A stretch of 27,525 nucleotides of DNA from an uncultured Alphaproteobacteria bacterium (GCA_929200455.1 CAKMZR010000004.1:1-27525); one strand, 5' to 3'. Positions 1 to 8,925 are shown, counted from the stretch's first letter. Program-made: numbers and translations. The notes: generated from the sequence alone by a model not told the origin.

Positions 1-90
1 TCATCCAACCCCTCAATTCACCATCCTTCGTCAGCGTCTCCATATAACACCACATCCCATCACACCCATCAGAATCCACCCTCACAAATA
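1..90. repeat. Left copy of a direct repeat (offset 163 bp; partner 164-253)
   Basis: Aligned by hand without gaps over the first 80 bases, this copy and 164-243 differ at nine positions. All nine differences are transitions. Similarity fades after about base 90 of the left copy. The right copy is coding, being the 3' part of the SH3-domain gene. The left copy lies beyond that gene's stop codon. Confidence 0.8.
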
Positions 91-134
91 TCTCACCAAC
101 TCCAAAATCTCCACCTTCGCCAGCCAAAAATCAC
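1..134 (-). pseudogene. Decayed tandem copy of the SH3-protein gene 3' end
   Basis: On the minus strand, downstream of the stop of the SH3-domain gene, positions 1-80 match positions 164-243, the 3' part of that gene, at about 71 of 80 bases. Translation gives a degenerate version of the same C-terminus, with VRVDSDGCDGMWCYMETL against VRVDSGECDEMWCYMEVL, then LTKDGELRGWM against LTKDGELGGWM. The copy is out of frame with the intact gene. A further one-base shift seems needed near position 95 to recover the upstream similarity (LAKVEILEL). It has no start codon and runs off the left edge. I infer a partial tandem duplication now decaying. The alternative is that it is the 3' extension of an originally longer gene. 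Confidence 0.6.
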
Positions 135-686
135 TCAAGGCAAACCCCACAAATCCAACCTCCTCATCCAACCCCCCAATTCACCATCCTTCGTCAATAC
201 CTCCATATAACACCACATCTCATCACACTCACCAGAATCTACCCTCACCAAATAACCCGCCTCCAAACGCGCAATCACAAGACTCCCCAAGCGAGGCTTC
301 TCATACACATTACCCAATCTACCCTCCGTCCTCACAACTCCAAAGGGACGAACCTCCCTCTTCAATTGACTCTCGTGAATCCAACCCAAAACTCCTCGCC
401 AGTCCTGAACCAAGTGCCAATCACTCACCTTCTCCCACTCCAAAAATGGTAAACCACGCCTTCCATTGTAAATCCTACACAAACTATAGTTAAAGTTAGG
501 ACCCGTCCTCATCGAACTCTCATCATAAAGAAGATAAACATAATCTCTACCCTCAGATCCCCTCATACCCGTAGGAGAACACCCCTCCTCTCGCAACTCC
601 TCGCCTCTCACATCCCACACATAAAAACATACCACATACAGCACACAAACCGCCAACACCCGCTGCTCCCATAAAAATTTCTTCAT
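135..686 (-). CDS. Exported SH3-domain protein (SH3_4 / COG3807-like)
   Basis: A 183-residue protein, probably periplasmic. The N-terminus has a signal-peptide pattern: a KK pair, then a hydrophobic stretch VLAVCVLYVVCFYVW. The bacterial SH3 fold is recognisable from MRTGPNFNYSLCRIYNGRRG, followed by a W-rich segment ending in GWIHESQL. This matches the family pattern of variable residues, then RSGPG, then a basic RRGLP segment and GWVH. Such proteins are thought to bind cell-wall or protein ligands; the ligand here is unknown. I chose the ATG at 686 because GGTGAG lies just upstream. An in-frame TTG at 701 is less likely. It follows coaD by about 62 bases and is probably the last gene of the gyrA-coaD transcript. 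Its 3' part is duplicated downstream. Confidence 0.75.
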   Translation of the reverse strand: MKKFLWEQRVLAVCVLYVVCFYVWDVRGEELREEGCSPTGMRGSEGRDYVYLLYDESSMRTGPNFNYSLCRIYNGRRGLPFLEWEKVSDWHLVQDWRGVLGWIHESQLKREVRPFGVVRTEGRLGNVYEKPRLGSLVIARLEAGYLVRVDSGECDEMWCYMEVLTKDGELGGWMRRLDLWGLP

Positions 687-748
687 CTTCTCACCTACCA
701 ATAAAACCCAGAAAATATAAAGAAAAATTCATGCAAAACCAAAAACCT

Positions 749-1243
749 TCACCAAGTTCGCGAACGCATATAAGAATCTACATTCGGCGGAACAAAATAA
801 GATATATCCCCTCCAAATGAGGATAGCTCACGCACCTGACTGCTCGATATAAATTGATAATTCTCAGAACCCATCAGAAAAACCGTACTAATACGATCAT
901 CCAACCTCGCGTTTATCGCCGTCAAAGAAAACTCATAATCAAAATCCGATATCGCACGAAGTCCCCGAATAATCATACAAGCTCCCACCTCTTGTGCATG
1001 GTGCACCAATAAACCCTCAAAACTCATAACCTCCACCCCTCCCCCTATCCCACTCGCCTCTATCGCTTCTCGGCAAAGTGTACACCTCTTCTCCCACGGT
1101 ATCAAAGGACTCTTAAATCCATCACGACCCTTCGCTACACTCACCACCAAACGATCCACAAGAGAAAAAGAGGCTCGCCGAATCACATCCAAATGACCGT
1201 TCGTAATCGGATCAAAACTTCCAGGATATATCCCTATTCTCAT
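749..1243 (-). CDS. coaD: Phosphopantetheine adenylyltransferase
   Basis: This enzyme transfers AMP from ATP to 4'-phosphopantetheine, the fourth step of cytosolic coenzyme A synthesis. The 164-residue length is normal for bacterial CoaD. The nucleotidyltransferase signature GSFDPITNGH lies at residues 8-17, with the (T/H)xGH motif at 14-17. The C-terminal ISSSxVRE motif is present as ISSSQVRE, and IIRGLRAISDFDYE is the usual substrate-binding segment. A GAGGG ribosome binding site precedes the ATG. It begins 12 bases after the gyrA stop, so the two are probably cotranscribed. This adjacency is common in alphaproteobacteria. Confidence 0.97.
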   Translation of the reverse strand: MRIGIYPGSFDPITNGHLDVIRRASFSLVDRLVVSVAKGRDGFKSPLIPWEKRCTLCREAIEASGIGGGVEVMSFEGLLVHHAQEVGACMIIRGLRAISDFDYEFSLTAINARLDDRISTVFLMGSENYQFISSSQVRELSSFGGDISYFVPPNVDSYMRSRTW

Positions 1244-1255
1244 CTTTCCCTCTCA

Positions 1256-4015
1256 TTAAGAACCTTCTTCTCCCAAAAGACTAGGCTCCACTTCCATAAC
1301 CTCTCCTGACTCCAATTCCTCCTCGTCATCACCCAAATTCTCTTCACCCAGTCTCACCACAGACGCAACCTTCGTTCCAGAACCAAGATCAAATAATCTC
1401 ACACCCACACTCGGCCTCCCCACCTGACGAATCCTATTGCATGGCATCCGTATAATCTGTCCGTCGTCCGCTATCAACATCACCTGATCACACGTCTCCA
1501 CCACAAATGACGCCACAACCTCTCGACCCTTCTCCATCTTCACATTGTTCAACCCCTTCCCTCCACGACCCGTAATCCTATAATCATACGCAGAACAAAG
1601 CCTGCCCATACCGTCGTCAGATACAGACAAAATCAGTTGCTCCCTCTCCTGCATCTCCTTGTACGCATCCTTCTCCAAATCCTCTATCAGCTTTTGATCA
1701 GACTCTTCAATCTCTCCTCCCTCATCGCGACTTTGCGAACGGCGCAACGCCAACATCGCCCTCAAATAACGACGGCGCCGCTCCGGCGTGTATTCATGGT
1801 GATCCAAAATCTCCATGCCCACCGCCGCGTCCGTATTCGTCTTATCAAGACGAACCCCACGCACTCCCCGTGACGCCCGACTCTGAAATACCCTCACGTC
1901 CAATACAGAAAAACGTATCGCCATACCATGACGCGTACTCAAAAAGACATCCTGATCCTCTCGACACGGCTTCACCGCCACCAGCTTCTCACCCTCCTCA
2001 AGCTTCATCGCCGTCTTGCCATTCGAAAGAACACGCTTAAAATCACTCAAACGATTCCGACGCACATAACCATACGACGTCGCAAACATCACATGCAATT
2101 CGTCCAACAAATCCTCATCCTCAGGCAAAGGCAATACCGCCGTAATCGCTTCCTCTTGACGCAAGGGAAGCTGATTCACCAATGCCTTCCCCTTGCTCTG
2201 AGGCGTGCCTGGCGGCAAACGGTACACCTGCAACAAATACACACGACCAAGGGAACTGAAAAACAATACCTTCGAATGTGTCGTCGCCACAAACATCTTC
2301 GAAACACCATCATCCTCCTTCGTCGCCATGCCCGCTCGACCCTTGCCTCCGCGACGCTGTGCCCTGTACGTCGACAACGGAACACGCTTCACATAGCCTC
2401 CGTGAGTCACCACCACCACCATGTCCGTCTTCGGAACAAGATCCATCGCATCCGTATCAGAATCATCCTCTATAAACTCCGTGCGGCGAGGCACACTATA
2501 CTCATCGCGAATCCACGTCACCTCATCTCGTATCACTCCCCAACGACGCTCCTCACTCCCCAGAATATCCAAATAATCCTCTATCTCTTTTGCCAAAACC
2601 TTCGCCTCTTCCTCAAGCTTATCTCGCTCAAGTCCCGTCAAACGGTGGAGTCTCAACTCCAAGATCGCATGGGCTTGGGCAGAACTCAGCACATAATCCT
2701 CCGAGACCTGAGTTCCCCCCTCCTCATCCAATAACTTCAAATAAGGCAAAATCTCCCCAGAAACCCAAGAACGACCCGTCAAACGATCACTCGCTTCTCC
2801 GCGATCCTTCGACGAACGAATCATCACAATCACCTCGTCCAAATTCGACAACGCCACCATAAGTCCTATCACCACATGACCCCGCTCACGCGCCTTGTCC
2901 AACAAAAAGACCGTCCGACGGTAGATCACCTCGTCACGGAACTTAACAAACGCCTCTATCGCCTCCTTCACATTAAAATGTCTCGGGATAGAACCCTCCA
3001 GAGCCAACATGTTCACACTCAAGGTCGTTTGAAGAGGCGTGTGATGATACAACTGCTTCAATACCAAGTCCGGAATCGCCTCCCTCTTCAACTCCACCAC
3101 AATCCTCACACCCTCCCGCGACGACTCATCTCGCAAATCACTCACACCCTCCACCGTCTTGTCGTTCACCACTTCTGCTATCCGCTCCATAAGGCGTGAC
3201 TTGTTCACCTGATACGGAATCGCCGTACACACTATCGCCTGCTTACGACCCACCTCTTCTATCTCACACGTGCCGCGTACCCGAATCGGACCACGACCAC
3301 TCAAAAGAGCACGACGCGACAACTCACGACCTATAATTTGTGCTCCCGTCGGAAAATCAGGCCCCGGAATATAAGACAACAAATCTTCCGCCGTCATATC
3401 AGGAGTCGACAAATACGCAAGACAAGCATCACACACCTCTCCCAAATTATGCGGCACCACAGACGTCGCCATACCCACCGCTATACCACTCCCTCCATTC
3501 ACCAGAAAATTCGGAAACATCACAGGCAATACAACAGGCTCAACCCCAGACTCATCGTAACTCGGGCGAAAATCTACCGTGTCTTTGTCAATGTCTTCCA
3601 GCATCGTCATCGCAACTTTCGCCAAACGCGCCTCCGTATAACGCATCGCCGCAGGCGAATCTCCATCCATCGAACCAAAATTTCCCTGCCCGTCAATCAA
3701 CGGAAGACTCATTGAAAACTCTTGCTTCATCCTCACCATAGACTCATATATCGGCCCATCACCGTGAGGATGGTACTTTCCCATCACATCCCCCACAACA
3801 CGTGCAGACTTCCTATACGGCTTTGTCGCCACATATCCACCCTCGTCCATCGCATACAAAATCCTTCGATGCACAGGCTTCAGCCCATCTCGGACATCCG
3901 GCAAAGCGCGACTCACAATCACACTCATCGCGTAATCCAAGTACGACGAACGCATCTCGTCTTCCACCAACACAGAACCCACTCCTCTTCCCATAGCTTT
4001 TTCAAAAATTGTCAT
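1256..4015 (-). CDS. gyrA: DNA gyrase subunit A
   Basis: The 919-residue breakage-reunion subunit of the type IIA topoisomerase that introduces negative supercoils. The catalytic tyrosine is Tyr126 in AAMRYTEARL. The winged-helix segment reads KYHPHGDGPIYESMVRM: Gly87 sits at the position of E. coli Ser83, and Glu91 at that of Asp87. The GyrA box QRRGGKG, needed for DNA wrapping, is in the C-terminal beta-pinwheel region. An insertion around RSQSRDEGGEIEESDQKLIE is typical of alphaproteobacterial GyrA and separates it from ParC. The tail is acidic (DDEEELESGEVMEVEPSLL). GAGG lies 5 bases before the ATG. It leads the gyrA-coaD-SH3 unit and is divergent from cobQ across 120 bases. Confidence 0.98.
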   Translation of the reverse strand: MTIFEKAMGRGVGSVLVEDEMRSSYLDYAMSVIVSRALPDVRDGLKPVHRRILYAMDEGGYVATKPYRKSARVVGDVMGKYHPHGDGPIYESMVRMKQEFSMSLPLIDGQGNFGSMDGDSPAAMRYTEARLAKVAMTMLEDIDKDTVDFRPSYDESGVEPVVLPVMFPNFLVNGGSGIAVGMATSVVPHNLGEVCDACLAYLSTPDMTAEDLLSYIPGPDFPTGAQIIGRELSRRALLSGRGPIRVRGTCEIEEVGRKQAIVCTAIPYQVNKSRLMERIAEVVNDKTVEGVSDLRDESSREGVRIVVELKREAIPDLVLKQLYHHTPLQTTLSVNMLALEGSIPRHFNVKEAIEAFVKFRDEVIYRRTVFLLDKARERGHVVIGLMVALSNLDEVIVMIRSSKDRGEASDRLTGRSWVSGEILPYLKLLDEEGGTQVSEDYVLSSAQAHAILELRLHRLTGLERDKLEEEAKVLAKEIEDYLDILGSEERRWGVIRDEVTWIRDEYSVPRRTEFIEDDSDTDAMDLVPKTDMVVVVTHGGYVKRVPLSTYRAQRRGGKGRAGMATKEDDGVSKMFVATTHSKVLFFSSLGRVYLLQVYRLPPGTPQSKGKALVNQLPLRQEEAITAVLPLPEDEDLLDELHVMFATSYGYVRRNRLSDFKRVLSNGKTAMKLEEGEKLVAVKPCREDQDVFLSTRHGMAIRFSVLDVRVFQSRASRGVRGVRLDKTNTDAAVGMEILDHHEYTPERRRRYLRAMLALRRSQSRDEGGEIEESDQKLIEDLEKDAYKEMQEREQLILSVSDDGMGRLCSAYDYRITGRGGKGLNNVKMEKGREVVASFVVETCDQVMLIADDGQIIRMPCNRIRQVGRPSVGVRLFDLGSGTKVASVVRLGEENLGDDEEELESGEVMEVEPSLLGEEGS

Positions 4016-4135
4016 GTAACCTCATCATCACTTCCTCTACCCCTGTCTCCAAATCCCACTCCTTCCCCCCCCTCAAGCCTCACACACACTAACCCGATCC
4101 GATCCCTCATACAAGATGACTCTTCGCACAAAACC

Positions 4136-5632
4136 ATGACAAAACCTCCTCTTTGCCTCATGATCCAAGCCACAGGATCCGATGCCGGAAAATCTCTCTT
4201 CGTCGCAGGACTTGCCCGTGCCGCCTCAAACAGAGGACTCTCCGTAAAACCTTTCAAACCCCAAAATATGTCCAATAATGCCGCCGTCGTCGCCCAAGGA
4301 CACGGAGAAATCGGTCGCGCCCAAGAACTACAAGCTCAAGCTTGCAGAACACCCTCTTCCGTACACATGAACCCCGTCCTCCTCAAACCTCAAGGTCCAC
4401 AATCTTCTCAACTCATCATTCAAGGAAAAGTCCACTCCTCCCTCAATGCACAAGAATATTACTCCCATAAACTCTCCCTACTCTCTCACGTCACAGAAAG
4501 CTTCCAAAAAATTCAACACAATACAGACCTCATACTCGTAGAAGGTGCCGGAAGTCCCGCAGAAACCAACCTCAGAAAAAATGATATCGCCAACATGGGA
4601 TTCGCTTGCCACGTCCAAGCCCCCGTCATCCTACTCGGCGATATCCATAGAGGCGGCGTCATCGCATCCCTCATCGGAACCCACGCCCTCCTCTCCCCCA
4701 TCGAACAAAAACTCGTCAAAGGATTCATCATCAACAAATTCAAAGGAAATCCAGACCTCTTCTCTCCCGCCCTCCTCACCCTCTCGCAACAAACATCTTG
4801 GGAATCTCTTGGCATACTCCCCTGGTTCCAAAAAGCTTCCCAACTCCCCGCTGAAGACTCTATGGCTCTCGAATCTCCAGAAAAATCTTTCCCATCTTCA
4901 GAATCCACCCTCCGTATCGCCGTACCCCTATGCCCACATATCGCAAACTTCGACGATATAGACCCCCTACGACTCGAACCCCACGTCCAAGTCTCCCTCG
5001 TCAAACCACACAACCCCATACCCAAAAATACCCACGTCATCATCATTCCCGGATCCAAAAATACTTCCAAAGACCTCGCCTTCATGCGAGCACAAGGATG
5101 GGATATTGATATCCTCGCCCATGCTCGGCAAAACACTTGGATTGTCGGAATCTGTGGCGGATTCCAAATGCTCGGACAAACCCTACATGACCCCCACCAC
5201 ATCGAAAGCACAGAAACCCTCTCAAAAGGACTCGGACTCTTACCCGTCTCCACCACCCTCTCCCATCACAAAAAACTCTCCCTCTCCCACGGAATCTGCT
5301 CCCTCAATCAACAAAAAATCTCCGGATACGAAATCCATATGGGACTCTCCTCATACACTGACTCCTCACCCTCACCCTTCGCTCATATCGGAGATAACCA
5401 AAAACCCGAAGGAGCCTGCCTCAACCACATCATCGGGACTTACCTCCACGGAATCTTCGCCCACGACTCCTTCCGACAACACATGATCTCTCTCTGGAAA
5501 AATAACCAAGACTCCCAATCAACCTTCTCATACCCACAACATATCGACAACACCCTCAACGACCTCGCATCACACATCGAAACACACCTCAATGTCGACC
5601 ACATCCTCTCCCTCGCTCGTCCATGCCCCTAG
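4136..5632 (+). CDS. cobQ: Cobyric acid synthase (glutamine-hydrolysing)
   Basis: It amidates the b, d, e and g carboxyls of adenosylcobyrinic acid a,c-diamide in cobalamin synthesis. The 498 residues are close to the family norm. An N-terminal ATP-binding domain carries MIQATGSDAGKS and the family segment FKPQNMSNNAAVV, with MNPVLLKPQ further on. The C-terminal class I glutamine amidotransferase domain has nucleophile Cys340 in GICGGFQMLG and His438 in YLHGIF. The reading frame stays open 414 bases further upstream inside antisense gyrA, but homology begins at the ATG at 4136, so I take that start. No Shine-Dalgarno is visible before it. No other cobalamin gene is in the window. Its TAG stop overlaps the stop of the convergent permease gene. 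Confidence 0.95.
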   Translation: MTKPPLCLMIQATGSDAGKSLFVAGLARAASNRGLSVKPFKPQNMSNNAAVVAQGHGEIGRAQELQAQACRTPSSVHMNPVLLKPQGPQSSQLIIQGKVHSSLNAQEYYSHKLSLLSHVTESFQKIQHNTDLILVEGAGSPAETNLRKNDIANMGFACHVQAPVILLGDIHRGGVIASLIGTHALLSPIEQKLVKGFIINKFKGNPDLFSPALLTLSQQTSWESLGILPWFQKASQLPAEDSMALESPEKSFPSSESTLRIAVPLCPHIANFDDIDPLRLEPHVQVSLVKPHNPIPKNTHVIIIPGSKNTSKDLAFMRAQGWDIDILAHARQNTWIVGICGGFQMLGQTLHDPHHIESTETLSKGLGLLPVSTTLSHHKKLSLSHGICSLNQQKISGYEIHMGLSSYTDSSPSPFAHIGDNQKPEGACLNHIIGTYLHGIFAHDSFRQHMISLWKNNQDSQSTFSYPQHIDNTLNDLASHIETHLNVDHILSLARPCP

Positions 5633-6480
5633 GTCTCTTCCACTCCCCGCAAACGATCAGAACGACGACGCAACATCTCTAACATCAATAAAAGAACCAC
5701 AGACACCCCTATCAAAACCGTCGCCACCGCCAAAATTATAGGACTAAGCTCCTCCCTAAGACCCGCCCACATCTGCCTCGGCACCGTCTGCTGCTCCACA
5801 CTCGCCACAAACAAAACCACCACCACCTCGTCAAACGAAATCACAAACGCAAATAAGGCTCCAGACAAAACTCCCGGCAAAATCAACGGCAACGTCACCT
5901 GAAAAAATACACGCAACGGACTCGCTCCACACATCAATCCCGCCCTTATCAAAGACTTGTCAAAACCAACAAGAGTCGCCGTCACCGTTATCACCACAAA
6001 CGGCAACGTCAAAACCGTGTGGGCTATAATCACGCCCGGAAATGTACCTATCAATCCCAACGGCGCAAAAAAGAAAAATAATCCCGCCGCAGAAACCACA
6101 ATAGGAACTATCAACGGCGATATCAATATCGCATTAATCAGTCGACGGTACGGCATCTCAGGACGAGACAATCCCAAAGCCGCCAAAACTCCCAAAATAC
6201 TCGCACATATAGCCGTCACCGTCGCTATGAAAAACGAATTCACCAAAGACGAACGCCACTTGTCACTCAACCAAAATTGCTCGTACCAACGAAAAGAAAA
6301 GGCTTCCGAGTCAAAACGCAACATCTCACTCGTAAACGTAAAATATGGCTGTGCATTAAAAGATAAAGGCACAATCACCAACAACGGCATCACCAAAAAA
6401 AGAAATACTCCCCCGCAAAATAACAAAAATATCCAACCCCACATCCGCTCACTCAATGTCCTGTACGATCCACTCGCCAT
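5629..6480 (-). CDS. potC: PotC-type ABC transporter permease
   Basis: A 283-residue inner-membrane permease of the binding-protein-dependent (MetI-like) family. About six hydrophobic segments are visible, the first being IFLLFCGGVFLFLVMPLLVIVPL. The EAA-type cytoplasmic loop that docks the ATPase reads AGLMCGASPLRVFFQVTLPLILPG. It is the last of four importer genes and starts 5 bases after the upstream permease stop, with AGGTTGAG as ribosome binding site. The family imports polyamines or related small molecules; the substrate cannot be assigned here. Its TAG stop overlaps that of cobQ within a CTAG palindrome. Confidence 0.88.
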   Translation of the reverse strand: MASGSYRTLSERMWGWIFLLFCGGVFLFLVMPLLVIVPLSFNAQPYFTFTSEMLRFDSEAFSFRWYEQFWLSDKWRSSLVNSFFIATVTAICASILGVLAALGLSRPEMPYRRLINAILISPLIVPIVVSAAGLFFFFAPLGLIGTFPGVIIAHTVLTLPFVVITVTATLVGFDKSLIRAGLMCGASPLRVFFQVTLPLILPGVLSGALFAFVISFDEVVVVLFVASVEQQTVPRQMWAGLREELSPIILAVATVLIGVSVVLLLMLEMLRRRSDRLRGVEET

Positions 6481-6484
6481 AATC

Positions 6485-7732
6485 TCAACCTAACTTCAAT
6501 TTCTCTATTCCCACCAACCTGTCATAAAGCCAGTACAACACCATCACTCCCAGCAACACCACACACGCAAGAGCCGCCGCAAATCCCCAGTTCAACGTCT
6601 TCTTCATGTGAAACGCTATGAAATTCGATATCATCATACCCTCATCCCCACCAAGAAGAGCAGGCGTAATATAATAACCCGTCGACAAAATAAATACCAA
6701 TAACACCCCCGCAGCCAATCCCGGAATCGTACAAGGAACATACACGCGCAAAAATGCATAACCGTAAGACGCTCCCAACGAACGCGCAGCCTTCATGTAA
6801 CTCGGCGGAATCGTTCGCATCACACTGTACATCGGCAATATCGCAAACGGCAACAATATCTGAACCATCGCCACAAGCGTTCCCTCCATGTTAAACATCA
6901 TGCTCAGACGCTGATCATCAGAGAGCAAACCCGTCCACACCAGCAAATCATTCACAACCCCGTTCCTCTGCAACAACACAATCCATGACGTCGTACGCAC
7001 CAAAAGAGAGGTCCAAAAGGGCAACAATACCAATATCAAAAGAAGATTCGCATGCTTACGCTTCACCGTCGCCATCAAATGAGCCACAGGAAATCCCAAT
7101 AACAACGTGAAAAAACTCACCACCAAAGACATCCAAAGTGTACGCAGAAGAATCTTTACATACACTCGCTCCTCCTCAGGAACCAAAACTATAGAACCCT
7201 CCCTATCGTACTCAAGATCAACAGACGCCAGAAAATGCTTCATCGACACATTCTCACTCACGCGTTTCAACGCAACCCATATATCAAGACTTCCCCAGCG
7301 TTCCGATAAACCTATCATCGACTCCTTATACGGAGCCTCCATCTTCGCACCACGCCGTGCCGTAGACTTCACCACTCCCAAGGCCGCCGATAACTCAAAA
7401 TTCAATCGCGTACCCAAAAGACCAAGCGTTCGCTCCTTCTTCGCCGCCACCAACTCTCGCAATAAAGTCGCATAAACCTCCTCAGAAGGAAGACCCTCAC
7501 CCACATCCCAAGATGACAACAATGCCGTCGTCTCAGGGATAATCTCACTCACCGTCGAATCATAAAAACCTCGCGTAAATACCTTACCCATCGGGTAGAC
7601 AAACGCCACAAGCAAAAAAATTAACGGCGGCAATACCACCAAAAAAGACCACATCCGACGTCTGCGACCAGACCTCTCCAGTGCTCGCTTCAATGCCACA
7701 CCATCAAGACCCACACTCCCTACATCCCTCAT
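6485..7732 (-). CDS. potB: PotB-type ABC transporter permease with large periplasmic insertion
   Basis: A 415-residue permease, about 120 residues longer than classical PotB. After TM1 (around residues 30-50, FLVVLPPLIFLLVAFVYP) comes a soluble segment of roughly 140 residues with helical, charged sequence, before the remaining TMs begin near LLRTLWMSLVVSFFTLLLG. From memory, an insertion of this type is a feature of an alphaproteobacterial subgroup of these permeases rather than an assembly fault. The docking loop is AARSLGASYGYAFLRVYVPCTIPG. An AAAGG motif directly precedes the ATG. It lies 98 bases downstream of the binding-protein gene and 4 bases before the second permease. Confidence 0.87.
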   Translation of the reverse strand: MRDVGSVGLDGVALKRALERSGRRRRMWSFLVVLPPLIFLLVAFVYPMGKVFTRGFYDSTVSEIIPETTALLSSWDVGEGLPSEEVYATLLRELVAAKKERTLGLLGTRLNFELSAALGVVKSTARRGAKMEAPYKESMIGLSERWGSLDIWVALKRVSENVSMKHFLASVDLEYDREGSIVLVPEEERVYVKILLRTLWMSLVVSFFTLLLGFPVAHLMATVKRKHANLLLILVLLPFWTSLLVRTTSWIVLLQRNGVVNDLLVWTGLLSDDQRLSMMFNMEGTLVAMVQILLPFAILPMYSVMRTIPPSYMKAARSLGASYGYAFLRVYVPCTIPGLAAGVLLVFILSTGYYITPALLGGDEGMMISNFIAFHMKKTLNWGFAAALACVVLLGVMVLYWLYDRLVGIEKLKLG

Positions 7733-7830
7733 CCTTTACAGTCCTTACTCCCACACACCCTATATCTCCTCCACACCCTATCTACCCCCCCTCCGACAAT
7801 AAAAGAAAAGTACCCACCCCTAAAAACCCT

Positions 7831-8925
7831 CTACTTCGCAAGCCAAGACGCAAAACGCTGATTCAACTCTTCAGAAAAATCTGCCCAGAAAAACACGTCG
7901 TTAAACAGTGCATTCTTCGTGTTCGCAGGCGACGTCGGCATATGTGGCTTCATATCCACTCCCGAATCCGCATGACGCCCCACTTGAGGAATCGATGACA
8001 TCCTCACAGGACCATACGCTATGTACTTCGCCTGATCCGCTAGAGCTTTCGTCGTCGTAGAAAAAGCTACAAACCTCTTCGCCGCTTCAACATTCTTGCC
8101 ACCTCGCGGAATAACCCACAAGTCCAAGTCTTGAATCTGACCGTCCCACACAATCGTAAAAGGCTGATCTTCCACAACAACCGCATTGAAAATACGTCCG
8201 TTATAAGCCGTACTCATCGCAACTTCGCCGTCCGCCAACAACTGAGGAGGCTGAGAACCAGATTCCCACCACACAATATCGTCCCTAATACTGTCAAGCT
8301 TCGCAAAAGCACGCTTCAAACCCGCTTCCGTCGACAAGACCGCATACACCTGATTCGGGGACACGCCGTCTGCCATCAACGCCATTTCCAATGTGACCTT
8401 CGGACCCTTCCTAAATCCACGCTTGCCAGGAAACTTCTTCGTATCAAAAAGATCCGCTATCGTCGACGGCTTCGCTCCAGGAAACGACTTCTCGTTGTAC
8501 GCATATATCGTACTCCAAACGATCGTACCCACCGCACACTCCGTAATCGCTTCTTCCATAAAGTCAGAACTCGCAGGCGTACCATCAGGGGCCGGCGGCA
8601 ATGCCAAAGTATCAAGCGGCTCCAAAAGACCCTCGTCACATCCACGCAACGCATCCGACAACTCCACGTCCACAACGTCCCACGTCACCGTACCCGTCTC
8701 CACTTGCGTCTTAATCTCCGCCAAGCCCCCATTATAGTTCTCAGACAATACCTTTATGCCCGTCTCAGACGTAAAAGGCTCATGGTAGGCCTTCTCCTGT
8801 GAATGCGTATACGAACCGCCCCACGAGACCACCGTCAAACTCTCAGAAAACGCAGACGTCATCCCAAAGGACAACCCCAAAATCAAAACAAAAATAACAC
8901 CCAAAAACCTTCTCATAAGCAACAT
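7831..8925 (-). CDS. Periplasmic solute-binding protein, PotD/PotF-like
   Basis: A 364-residue extracellular solute-binding protein delivering substrate to the adjacent permeases. It has a clear signal peptide: an MRR n-region, the core FLGVIFVLILGLSFGMTSA, and cleavage near residues 26-28. The mature start, LTVVSWGGSYTHSQEKAYHEPF, is typical of the spermidine/putrescine-binding cluster. WDVVDVELSDALRGCDEGLLEPLD is the usual hinge-region sequence, and the tail KRFVAFSTTTKALADQAKYIAYGPV is also typical. Either ATG1 or ATG4 may be the start; AGGAG and AGGG motifs precede both. The substrate may be a polyamine or another small compound. Confidence 0.88.
   Translation of the reverse strand: MLLMRRFLGVIFVLILGLSFGMTSAFSESLTVVSWGGSYTHSQEKAYHEPFTSETGIKVLSENYNGGLAEIKTQVETGTVTWDVVDVELSDALRGCDEGLLEPLDTLALPPAPDGTPASSDFMEEAITECAVGTIVWSTIYAYNEKSFPGAKPSTIADLFDTKKFPGKRGFRKGPKVTLEMALMADGVSPNQVYAVLSTEAGLKRAFAKLDSIRDDIVWWESGSQPPQLLADGEVAMSTAYNGRIFNAVVVEDQPFTIVWDGQIQDLDLWVIPRGGKNVEAAKRFVAFSTTTKALADQAKYIAYGPVRMSSIPQVGRHADSGVDMKPHMPTSPANTKNALFNDVFFWADFSEELNQRFASWLAK

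Noticed and set aside
1637..3741. Several plus-strand open frames (for example 1928-2734) opposite gyrA
   Set aside because: They are antisense to a clearly conserved gyrA. Their translations are rich in Arg, His, Thr and Pro with no domain pattern, as expected when stop codons are depleted opposite biased coding sequence.
3722..4135. A 138-codon N-terminal extension of cobQ
   Set aside because: The frame is open but lies mostly inside antisense gyrA. CobQ homology starts at the ATG at 4136, and the protein has normal length from there.
4513..5256. Minus-strand 247-codon frame inside cobQ
   Set aside because: It is antisense to a conserved enzyme, has no recognisable domain, and has composition typical of a shadow frame.
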